A stretch of DNA of 64,000 nt from contig MSJH02000538.1 in the NCBI GenBank assembly GCA_001931875.2, positions 7,276 through 71,275 of the forward strand. Reading direction: 5' to 3'. Positions 12,788 to 22,570 of this stretch are shown piece by piece. The translations under genes were made by a program, and so were the position numbers. The notes below the pieces were generated by a model. The model searched no databases and was not told where the DNA came from. It saw nothing but the letters and a program-made list of their open reading frames with translations. This stretch comes from Byssochlamys sp. IMV 00236 (taxonomy: Eukaryota; Ascomycota; Eurotiomycetes; Eurotiales; Thermoascaceae). The stretch's first letter is position 1. Every line of letters begins with the position of its first letter.

Positions 12788-13599
12788 CTACCACTTAGCT
12801 TCCTTGCGATCCTGGAAAGCCTTCAAGATAGCGACGCGCTTCTCGAGGGCTGCCACATACTCTTGCGATGCGGCTTGGACCTTGGTCTCATCGCCCAGCT
12901 TGGGGTAGAAGTCCTTTCTGTACGGGGTTGCTGACATGGCAGCGCTGAAGATGGGCTTGACAACGAAGGAGTGGTGAGGCTTAAGTGTATTACCATAAGC
13001 GTGACGGAATGAAGTAGCCAGCTCCTCAGACTGGTTGTCAATGTTGTGTCGGAGGGATTGAGCAGTGAAATCGAGACCTCTATTATGGAGATGGTCAGTT
13101 TCGTGCTCCGTCAAGGACAGGGGCGGTCAGTACAAGGACGACATACCGGACAAGCCAGACCAGCCCCTCGGTGGCAGTGTGCTTCTTTGTCTTCAACTCG
13201 TTCAGGACAAGGGCCTGTAGCGTGGCAGACTCCTCAGGAGCCGCAAGCTGCCTGTCTCTGATTTTCTATTAGGTACGATTAGTCAATGACAATTCCTCAT
13301 CTTCGGGAAAAGGCGGTAAGCACCTTGATGTTTCCTAGCAAGTCATTCTTGACAGGAGAGAATGCGACAGAGCCGAGCAGATCTGTCGAACAGTGTTAAG
13401 ATAAAGTACACTAGAAATACAGCATATCGCAAAGGTTGAATGACAAACCGAACAGGGTGGTCAGAGATTCGGCGGCCTCGAGGAACTCGGTAGTAGCGAT
13501 ACCGTCGTCGTTAGCGGTATCAATGGGAACGTCAACAAACGACTTCCGGAGAGTGTCGAACCAGGTACCACCGGCGGGGATCACAGCAATAGAGGCCAT
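12788..13599 (-). CDS. het-c2: Glycolipid transfer protein, HET-C2 type
   Basis: Cytosolic glycolipid transfer protein (GLTP fold), which moves glycosphingolipids between membranes. In Podospora the homologue HET-C is also an allorecognition determinant. Four exons: 13599-13449, 13382-13324, 13265-13147 and 13079-12788 give 206 aa, close to the roughly 208 aa of the Podospora protein. Visible binding residues follow the family spacing: Asp64, Asn68 and Lys71 in the D-x3-N-x2-K pattern for the sugar head group, Trp107 that stacks on the sugar, and a His pair near 145 for the ceramide amide. All intron phases agree (1, 0, 2). The gene is divergent from the Spo71-like gene over a promoter of less than 500 bp. 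Product and exon joins are well supported. Whether it acts in self/non-self recognition here cannot be told from the sequence. Confidence 0.93.
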
Positions 13600-14073
13600 T
13601 TTGAAGATTGTTGACCTTGTCAAAAAAAAAAGAAGCGAGATAAGGAGGTGAATGGGAAACTGGTTAATGGAGAGGATACAGAGATGCAGAGGGGTTAAGC
13701 AACAGTATTCCACGCGGTGAGTTGTCTCAAGTCGATCATGCCCCTGGAACGTGGGGGGACACGCAAGCCAATGGCGGGGCTCATTTCCCGTTTTGACAGC
13801 TCAAACCACGCAAACATGACAAACTAGACAAATAAACACGTGACTATGCTTATGACGTCACAGTGCCTCGTTCTCATCCCATACCTGCCAAATGCGGAGA
13901 GATCTCAGCCACAGCCCTGGAGGCTCTGGCGACCTTGTGTTTGGATATCGCTGGCCATTCCCGGTATTCACTTCCTACTCGTTTTAGTTATTGTTTACTC
14001 CTATATGTAGTCATTCATTCCTTGGATTCTCTGTCACTCAGGAGTCGCACTGTTTCAGAGCCCACCCTCTCCC
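13600..14073. promoter_or_regulatory. Divergent promoter of GLTP and Spo71-like genes (E-box and CRE)
   Basis: Both start codons point away from this 474-bp interval. It holds an E-box CACGTGAC at 13837-13844 and a perfect 8-bp CRE palindrome TGACGTCA at 13853-13860, only 10 bp apart. CRE sites of this form are bound by ATF/CREB-type bZIP factors such as AtfA, and CACGTG by bHLH factors; which factor binds here is inference. An A-tract at 13622-13631 lies just before the GLTP start and may serve the core promoter. Confidence 0.6.
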
Positions 14074-17000
14074 ATGGGTTCGCAGCCAGGATCCGCCCAA
14101 TTACCGCCCGATCCTCAGCAAGTTGATGCGGGGAGATGCCATGGTCAATATGAGGCCCTAGATGCGGGATCATATACAGCTCAGCAACTGGTACGTTCTC
14201 AGACAAAATACATGTTTGACACTATCTCTGATCCGATGACAGCGCCATGCTTCTGCGGAGCACTTGCATAAGACAACCAGACGTTTCTTCGTCGGGCCAA
14301 TTCCTGAAGGTTGGCTGAACAGTCATCGCAAGTCATGGTATCGAATGGGTCTGTCTTTCAAGAATTACTCGTCGCGAAGAGCAACGTTCTCTGCGGATCT
14401 TTCATCTGGCGAACAGAGACTGGGTTCTTTACAGGATGAAGCTTCATTGGCAGCTATCCAACAGCGCAGCTTTCCTATACTTGATGTTATAGAATCTGAA
14501 GAGACCGGACCAGACGAACCCCAAGATGCATCCAGAGTACCCACTCAGGACCTACAACAACTAGCAACTGGGGCCGGGATCACCGACACATCTACTCCAA
14601 TGAACAACATATCCCAATCTGAAGAATGTGTCATCACATCTAGCAATGATGAGCCGACAGAGTCTTCTGGGCCTGCTCATGTCTCCTCACCTGCTCAAAG
14701 TGCGCCTGATTCAGATGTTAGCGCTGAGGATGCACGGAATGGTGAGAATGCCAACATCAACAGCACTGGTCGCCATGGCAATCTCGATGCTACTGGGCAC
14801 TTGCTACCTCATAATGGTTCAGGCAATAAGCTGAAATCAAATGGCCGCCCCTCTGCGCGTCAAAGACTGAGCCCGGTGCCGTCAGTAAGCGATGTGAATT
14901 CATCAACGTCCCTGCTGGGTCATCATGAGCGGCCTCGCCCGACAACAAACAATTCCGAAGAACCACCGCGCTCTCTGCAACAACAAATGCCGCAGGTTGA
15001 TGAGACCTGTGAAGATCCTAGGGCTGACCAGTGGCTTCTGAGTCCAATATCGAACAGACTAGCCCGATTTAACCTGGATGACAACGTATTGAACAAACAG
15101 CAGCGGATCCGTCAACGCGTGCAAGGTATAGCCTCTAAACGACCTCGAAGATGGAAGCCACTTGAAGGGGAAGTTATCAAGGCAGAGAAGATGCTAGTCC
15201 GCGTCGAACAAGCATATCACCGAAGTCTCCCGGATGATTACACTGAAAACGACGGTCAGAAAATCGACACTCATCTTGTTGATAAGTGGCGTGAGTACCT
15301 TGTTGTGTGCCGCTACACTCCTCAGCAGAAGCATGCACCGTACACCCTCCAGATGTATAAGACGCGCGTGGTCCCGAAAGTGCAGACATCGAAAATCAAC
15401 AAACCAGCCCGCCACGAGGTTCCCCTGACTTTAAAGCAGACCAGGGCTAACCTGTACTCTTCTCTCGATAAGACGCTCGTCATCTATCAGCCTTGCAAAC
15501 ACGGTACCAAATTATATATGATACGAGCTCGATCTGGTGCAAATTCTGTGGAATGGTTCGCTTTTATCCGGCAAACTCTTGGGTGGCGTCGGCCATCGAA
15601 GCTTCTCGTCAACGTTCCCGACCTTGATGTGTCCCTCATCATCAAGGACCCTTTTGGTGCCCATGATAAAAGATATGGTTCTGAAAATAAGGCAGAAGAC
15701 CAGGGAGAACCGGCAATGGGAACGGAAGAGGATATAGCCGGGATCATTACACACGCCTGCTTGGAGCCTCTTCAGAGTCGAACTGAATGGTCTGATGTCT
15801 TAAAGTCGTGGTCCGAGGTTGAAAAAATGGGCCTTGCTTGGAAACGTTATGATCGATTGGAGTGGGTGGTTGGTCCAAACGAACGTAGAATGTTCGGCGC
15901 CATGGGGATGCAGATGTATCACGACCTTGAACTCCGACCGAAACATCACTATCCGACCGCCGTCAAAGGTCGCAATGAAGAAAAGGACCATGAGCCGCCT
16001 CCTGTGGAAGGTTTTTTAATTCGTCTGACGTCTCAAAAGGGTGTGCATCAGCGATTCAATAGGATGTTTTTCAAAAGACTCTATTTCTCAACTCAGGATA
16101 ACTACCTTTTCTTCTGCAAGCCGGCGAAGGCTGCGCCACCTCCGCCACCGAAATTGCCTGCCTTGAGGGATGGCAATATACCCTCATCTTCGGAGATCGT
16201 ACAGAAAATGCCGATTCAGTTCGATATCGACCCTTATCCGATCGAAAACGGAGATATTGCGTGGTTGTCCGGTGGTAATAAGGACTATGTTCGAGACCAT
16301 GACCAAGAAGCATATGCGCATGTGCGACGAAATCTGCACAATCTAAGTCAGGCTGATGGTTTCATAAACTTGTGCAGGGTAAGGGAAGTGAGATATGTTC
16401 AGCGCGGCAGCTCTCCTGCTGACGCAAACGTGGGCGAGGGACCAGACATTGAGTTTCACCAGGAGGTCAGGGATACGCGTAGAGACGACGGCGCGACAAA
16501 TCAATTCGACAGCGATAGAACTTTCGAGTTGTTACTGAACAATGGTCTTGTAGTTCGACTGCAAGCCTACGACAACCATACGAGGGACGAATGGATGAAA
16601 CGTTTGGATGCATTGGTCCGGTATTGGAAAGCACGCACCGCCGCAGATACGGCCGAAATCAAAGCACTACGGCGTCGGAACCTCGAACTGCTTGGCATTG
16701 ACGAAGAAATGGAGTCTATGCTGGGACAGTTCGCACAGAAGTGGGAGGTCAGGAGGGCGCAGGCGTCCCCGCATCTCTATAACTTGTGTGCTTTGATAGG
16801 GTGTCGAGCAATAAAGGTATACATATCTTCGTGTTTCTTCATTTTCCTTTAACATGTTCATTTCTTACTCTTGGGTGAAACAACAGACAGCTAATCTTTC
16901 TAACCACTAGATGTCCGGACCATTGTATCGTAAACCACGCCGTCACTCGACCTTTACCCGCTGTAACGTGATCCTCTCAGATGGAAAATTAATGATCTTC

Positions 17001-17468
17001 AAGAGCACGCTGCGAAGAAGTACTGGTGTCGAAATACCCCATATACATCAGGAGCTTGACACTACTCTCGACCTCAGCGACTGCTACATCTATGCCGGCC
17101 TATTGACCGAGTCGGATCTTCTTTACGCGAACCAGACGTTTGACAACAACCGTCCTGGTCGCCATCCATTGCCACGCATCTATCTTTCGACAGATGGCTT
17201 CACAACTTGCGACGAGGACACCGCGGTCTGCTTCGTGATATGGCATCCACTCCGCAAAGACCTTTTCCGCACATCTGAGGTCCAGCAAGGCGGACATGCA
17301 CGGCGGCGATTGCGACAGGTCTCCATGTTGGGTGTTCCTGGTCGGTCAATAGTATTCAAAGCACGAAGTCGAGTGGAGAGAGACCGATGGGTGCTGAGTA
17401 TCGAATCAGAGATGGATCGGTTACAAGACGAGCGGCTGGAGGACATCCGTATCGTTTCCGATTCTTGA
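14074..17468 (+). CDS. spo71: Spo71-like sporulation protein with PH domains
   Basis: Large PH-domain protein of the Spo71/Mug56 family; in yeast the homologue shapes the prospore membrane. Three exons: 14074-14190, 14243-16816 and 16911-17468 (1082 aa), both joins in phase 0. The N-terminal family domain begins near residue 50 with RRFFVGPIPEGWL, then a Ser/Pro-rich low-complexity stretch (about 100-290), a conserved middle region, a first PH domain (about 627-840, beginning at GFLIRL and ending in the DEWMKRLDAL helix) and a second (about 900-1070, ending RDRWVLSIESEM). The short first exon is needed: it joins in frame to RHASAEHLHK, upstream of the family motif, and supplies an ATG. The very short introns (52 and 94 nt) have good GTACGT and GTATAC donors. 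Role in ascospore or conidial membranes is inferred from yeast. Confidence 0.88.
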
Positions 17469-18122
17469 GCGCATGATTGCAACCATCCCTTATGTAGATT
17501 CCTTCCATCGGCTTTGAGGGCTGTTAGGATACAGAATGGCGTTAGGTGATTAAAGCAGGATGAATCCTTGTTGTTTTGGCCATAGGGTAGGGACCTTCCG
17601 ATGGCATCTTTGTCGGCGCCCAACTGCTTTATTGAAAGACGAGCTGCAGATACCATCAGCACCCTTCATAAAGGGTATAAGATCATCAGCATCAGGTACC
17701 TGATTCCACCTATCTAGGATCAAAGCAGATAGGAATTACAGAAGTACGCTGGCGGAGGCAGTGCTCCGAGCAGTAATCGCCCACGATGAGGTCCTAGGGC
17801 ATAAATAGTCGATAGATCTCGGTATTCTCCAGCAGTTCAAGCAAATCAAGATTTTTTCCCGTTTCGCATGCTTTTCTTCCTACCCTGCTTCTGTGACCCT
17901 ACCTAGAATCTTGCCTCTCGTTATTCAGTGGAATTCATTTTTTATTCGGGATTATTCATAGTTACAGGAACGCATGCGGGTTTATGATTCTATAAAGTAC
18001 ACGAGAAAGACAAATGCCCCCCCGAAATGGCCAAGAAATGCCAGTTAACCCCCAAAGTGCCCTCCCAACACCGCATCAAAGCGGTACTAGGAGGTTAAGA
18101 GAAAGGATGTCGTTAACAATTT
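17469..18122. other. Convergent 3' flanks
   Basis: The Spo71-like gene ends at the left and the peptidase gene at the right, so this is shared 3' untranslated and spacer DNA. I see no further frame or structure that I can support. Confidence 0.5.
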
Positions 18123-19111
18123 CTATTCCGGGACCGGCTTTTCCAGCTTCACAGCCTCCTTCAACACCCTTTCCCTGACCGCCGTTCCATACGTCGATTT
18201 CCTTTCGTCGCTAATCCCATTATCGCCGCCATTCTCCCAATCCCACCACCGTAACAACCTCGTCCGTGGCCATAGAACTGCGATCACGCGGCCAGTGATC
18301 AGACTGATGCTGACAGGCCCGTAGGTATTACTGTCCAACGATCTTTTCGGATCGGCTGAGTCTCCTTCTAGCCAGACGTGGTTGAACGGTACGATCTGGG
18401 ATTCCCGTGGGCAGGGTTCTCTTGTCGTGACTCGATCCCCGGGCAGAGCGATGACACGTTTGATAGCGATATTGTCAGGGTTCGCGGGTGAACTGGCGCG
18501 GAAGATTAAACGTTAGCATGAGGCGCATCACTCAAGACTACATCGTCGAGACCAAAGACCAGAGTGGATGTCCCAATTGTGTCCGGGGGAAAAGGGACAA
18601 GCAGCAAAACGGCCCAGACATACCGAAAGGTAACGACCATCCCCCTCTCCAGCCTCCTTTTCCTCTCCCATGGCCATCCGCCCCATGGCCACATATTCAC
18701 CAGCACCATATCACTCTTTGTCTGCGTCTGTGCATAATCCTCATTCAAGTACGGGGTCATACTGGGCCCGCGCACCCACATCACTTGCAGGACATGTTCG
18801 GAAAAGAAAAGCCCAATTGGGACAATAGGAGCGAGGACACGAGCGACTCGGAGCGTCCGTTGGACGGGGACTGGGAGGCGGGAGAAGCTGGTTCGGAATC
18901 GGGAGAGAATAGAGGAGGATCTGGCGGAGGAAGCGGGTTGTGATGTTGATGGAGGAGCGGTGGAGTGGGCGGAGGTAGGGATGGGGGTCGTCGCTGTTGC
19001 TATTGAAGGCTCCGGTCTTAGAGAGCGTCTTAAAAGCTCATCTTGTGAGAGAACTCGAGGTTTCTGCTGTGGGCTGGAGCCTGGTCTTATATCCGGTCTC
19101 GGCGGAGGCAT
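18123..19111 (-). CDS. imp2: Mitochondrial inner membrane peptidase subunit 2
   Basis: Signal-peptidase-I-like serine protease of the inner-membrane peptidase complex; the family cleaves sorting signals of proteins released to the intermembrane space. Two exons, 19111-18624 and 18492-18123, give 285 aa (phase-2 join GTATGT..CAG). The nucleophile Ser117 lies in GPSMTP, directly after a hydrophobic helix at about 93-112, and the general base Lys174 in IAIKRVIALPGD, the classic Ser/Lys dyad; a G-D/S-N motif follows (EGDSADPKRSLDSNTYGPV). The protein is about 100 residues longer than yeast Imp2 because of an N-terminal Pro/Ser-rich extension that could hold the mitochondrial targeting sequence. 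Assignment to subunit 2 rather than 1 rests on the overall pattern and is slightly less sure than the enzyme class. Confidence 0.88.
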
Positions 19112-19982
19112 TATCGGTGATGGACAGTGATGATGCAGGGAGTCGAGGGCGTGGAGGGGAAGGGCAATTGAGCGATTGTCTTCCTTAGAGTCTATTTTAT
19201 AGTTATGGAAGTGTCAGTATCTATGGATTCTGACCTGCATTGGGGGAATTGAATGTCAAGAAGTATTCCAGATCTGATTGTAATCGATAATACGGATCTC
19301 ACATCTCGGAGTTGAATCTGGACAGCTTGTTTGCCTCGTTTGCATCAACATACGGATTATCACGATCAATTGTCGGAGTCATTTAATTAATCATACGGGG
19401 ATCGCTGAAAAGATGTATTGGGATAGCAGAATAGTATATTATACAATGGATCCAAACATTTAAACATCATTACTTGTGGTGTGCAGAAATACTCTACCGC
19501 AATAATCGCAAGCAGGGTGTTGTATACAGCTAGCTGCCGATTAATTATCTGAACGGACCTTAGAAGACAAGGACGTGGAGAATACGTAAATCTAGGCTAT
19601 GAGTTCTCGTGATTGGTTTTTTCTGGAAAGTAAATCAAGTTGCTGGAAGAAAACGAGGATAATGATGATATTGAATAGATAGTACTGTTCTCAACTTCTC
19701 AAGTGAAGAAGACGGTTTCACGTGCGTCTGGGGAGCTTGAGCCTTGAGCTAAGTAAGTAAGCTTTCCCCGCCAAAGACCGACGATCTGCCCAGACATCCA
19801 GTTACCAGGTCAAAGAGATCAACAAGATCATCGAGATCATCAGGCCTTTGAGCTATCTCAGGAGACGTTGTCTTTTGTGACTGATCTCACTCCTACTGGT
19901 GTAACTCAAGTCATCGTCTATTGTTTCTCTACAGTCAACGACGTGCTGCGGACCTTGTCAGATTTGAAGGACATCCACCACG
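19112..19982. promoter_or_regulatory. Divergent promoter region, imp2 and macro-domain gene
   Basis: An 870-bp interval between two outward-facing genes. It has a CACGTG E-box at 19719-19724, roughly 260 bp before the macro-domain start, and an AT-rich centre. I see no coding frame in it. Confidence 0.4.
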
Positions 19983-21077
19983 ATGGCGTCCTTGATTCCT
20001 CTTGCTGAGATTCCAACCATTTCTCTCCTATACAGGCTCAAGCATCTGGTTCCTGCATCATCTACTACGGCCACACCATCTCAGGCCTTTAATGACACCA
20101 TCAGCTTAATCCGTCACGATATCACGAAGCTGCAGGTGGATTGCATTGTCAACGCCGCCAATGAATCCCTTCTCGGTGGCGGAGGAGTGGATGGCGCTAT
20201 CCACCGCGCTGCAGGTCCCGAGTTGCTTCGCGAGTGTCGGACACTGAACGGCTGCGCGACGGGCGATGCGAAGATCACAAGTGCCTACCGTCTTCCTTGC
20301 AAGAAAGTCATTCATGCGGTCGGCCCGATTTATCAGTATGAAAAGAGCAAGGGAGGTAACAGACACGAGATTCTGCTCCGCAACTGCTACCGTCGTAGCT
20401 TGGAGTTGGCTGTGGAGAGTGGGATGAAGAGCATCGCCTTCTCAGCATTGAGTACCGGTGTTTACGGATACCCCAGTGAAGAAGCAGCGCTTGCAGCCGT
20501 CGACGAGGTCCGTAGTTTCTTGCAAGAATCGGACAATCTCGAGAAACTGGATCGTGTTGTTTTCTGCTGCTTTCTGGAGAAAGACGAACGGGCCTACGAA
20601 AGAGTGATACCGTATGTCTCCCATAATAATAAGGTGCACCTGACCATGAACTAACAACTCTGCAGTCGTCTCTTCCCTCCGACTAGTCAGAACCTGTCTC
20701 CTTCCTCGAAGCAGTCGGAATCTCAGCCACAGGCACAGGGTGAGTCTTCGCCATCTTCTGAGACGCTTGCTGCCCAGCTCCCAGACCCGCCCACTGAGGA
20801 GCCTACACTGGACGGACAGCCGGAGGCTAAGAAGCAGAAGGTTGACTTGGACGATCCTATCCATCGCGTTATTGTCAAAGATGATGAGAGAAGCGAGGAC
20901 GATTGGGAGGAGGTTGACAAAGCGGATGGTGGACCGGTGGAAAGGTTGGACGATGAACCAGTCGAGGTCGGCCAGGCTTCATCTGTTGCGGACGTACAGA
21001 GCGTTCAGTCAAGCGGGATTATAGACCTTGATGAATCACAACACTCTGTACAAAGCATCCTGGACAAGGACTGGTAA
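19983..21077 (+). CDS. Macro-domain protein, ADP-ribose (O-acetyl-ADP-ribose) hydrolase type
   Basis: MacroD/LRP16-class macro domain, a fold that binds ADP-ribose and in this class removes mono-ADP-ribose or hydrolyses O-acetyl-ADP-ribose. Exons 19983-20611 and 20666-21077 give 346 aa (phase-2 join). The domain spans about residues 38-205: [20 protein letters not shown] (about 54-73), GDAKIT, HAVGPIY and the phosphate loop [12 protein letters not shown]. The Asn and the Gly-rich loop that define active MacroD enzymes are present, so it is probably catalytic. The second exon encodes an acidic, Pro/Ser/Gln-rich tail of about 135 residues, with a KKQK basic patch that could be a nuclear signal. 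Yeast Poa1 is a more distant alternative. No partner gene is apparent next to it. Confidence 0.9.
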
Positions 21078-21706
21078 TGTATTTGCCCTGCTTCCCAGCA
21101 GTTTCACGCAGCGAGATGATGACATGCTGTACCTTTCGACTTCCTGATGGTTGGTTGGCTAGGCGTTATCTGGTTTGAGCGATGGTACCTATTTAACACG
21201 ATGGCGTCCCCCTTGGCAAACCGCCTTTCTTTTATTTGCTTCAATTAGCTCTAGATATTAAATGGACGATTAGTATCTTTCTCTGTTGATTGTAATTCGA
21301 ATATTGCGCATTACTCTCCCTCCAATCTATAGCAAACTCCTACTTTTCCAGTTCGGCGCTCAAAGTTCTATTTTCTATCTTAGCGTTGCCGATAAAAGGA
21401 CCAAAATGAGTCAAAGCCCCACGCACATAAAGGATAGTGTCAATGACCAGACCTCCCGGACTTATTCCACACGCAGGAAGTTGAATTATTGTGAACATTG
21501 AATTAAACCTCGCCTCAAAATCAGTTTAAGTGGCTGGGAGACGCAGATTGGCCCTTGTGGACGTGGCGGCTTTTAGATGTCCGGCGACTGGTATACACTG
21601 AAGACACCCTAAAGACTGTCTCCGCCAAATAAGCTAATCAGAATGTACCAGATGTAATCAAGAAATCACTTATATCAAACATCAAACATCAAAAGGGGAC
21701 ACCACA
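21078..21706. other. Intergenic
   Basis: Spacer between the macro-domain gene and the acetyltransferase gene, both on the plus strand. It holds 3' flank and promoter; a 71-codon frame in it has no features of a gene. A tandem ATCAAACATCAAA just before 21700 is the only repeat noticed. Confidence 0.4.
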
Positions 21707-22430
21707 ATGTCCTTCCAAATCCGCCCCGCCACAGAAGCAGACATACCCGAAGTCCACGCTATAAACACTCACTATGTCACCAACACCGTGGCGACATTTC
21801 TTCAGAACCCTGCACCTTTATCATCCATGTTCTCCAAGTTCAGAGACTTCACAGACCGCGGATTACCCTTCCTGGTTGCTGTGGATGATGTCAAGAGCAC
21901 AGGAGATACTTCCGAACGGAAACAGACCGTGATCGGGTACACGTATCTCTCCCCTTTCAGGGGCGCAATGCTCTCATATGCTCCTACTGTAGAGCTCTCA
22001 CTCTTCGTGCATAAGGATCATACTTCTCGAGGTGTGGGTAGTGTGTTGCTTTCGGCGCTCTTGGAGAAACTTCAAGGTGGCAAGGTGAAGCACCTTGCGC
22101 GCGAACATGCTGGTGATGCCGAATATGAGGTTCTTGCCCCTGATGGTGGAGTTCCGGTTCGTAATGTGATCGCTTGTATGGCGTTGGATGCAGTTGATGG
22201 TAAGGAAGGTGGTGAGGGGCTACGGAAGTGGTATGAGAAAAGGGGATTTGTGGAAAGAGGAAGGTTGAAAAGTGTTGGATATAAAAAGGGAAGATGGTAA
22301 GTTCAGAAATTTAAAAAGCTTCTTCTTACGTTGTTTTATTATGGTGATGTTGAGAATATATTATCTGACTGACTGGTTATACTGGGACAGGATTGATACG
22401 GTATATCTTCAATATATTGTTCCAAACTAA
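21707..22430 (+). CDS. GNAT-family N-acetyltransferase, phosphinothricin/methionine sulfoximine type
   Basis: Acetyl-CoA dependent N-acyltransferase of the GNAT fold, closest by motif to the YncA/Bar group that acetylates glutamate analogues such as methionine sulfoximine; the natural substrate is unknown. N-terminal IRPATEADIPEV, the central EHSLF-like VELSLFVHKDHTSRGVGSVLLSALL (acetyl-CoA loop R-G-V-G) and the late KWYEKRGFVERG are all present. The frame seems to end at TAA 22298, but GTAAGT overlaps that stop: splicing 22296 to 22391 (exons 21707-22296 and 22391-22430) replaces it with W-I-D-T-V-Y-L-Q and a new stop, the usual C-terminal strand of the family. The result is 209 aa. An insertion at about 120-165 relative to bacterial members carries a Cys/Met-containing loop. 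Confidence 0.88.
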
Positions 22431-22570
22431 GCTATATCTAAGAATTATGATCAATTTGAGCGACCCTGACAGCGCAGCACATGCGGATTAATGGACCAAT
22501 TTGTCGTTTCTTCTATGTTGTCTCCTTCTTACCCACCCATTTACATTGATACAATCTGGTGTAATCTCAT

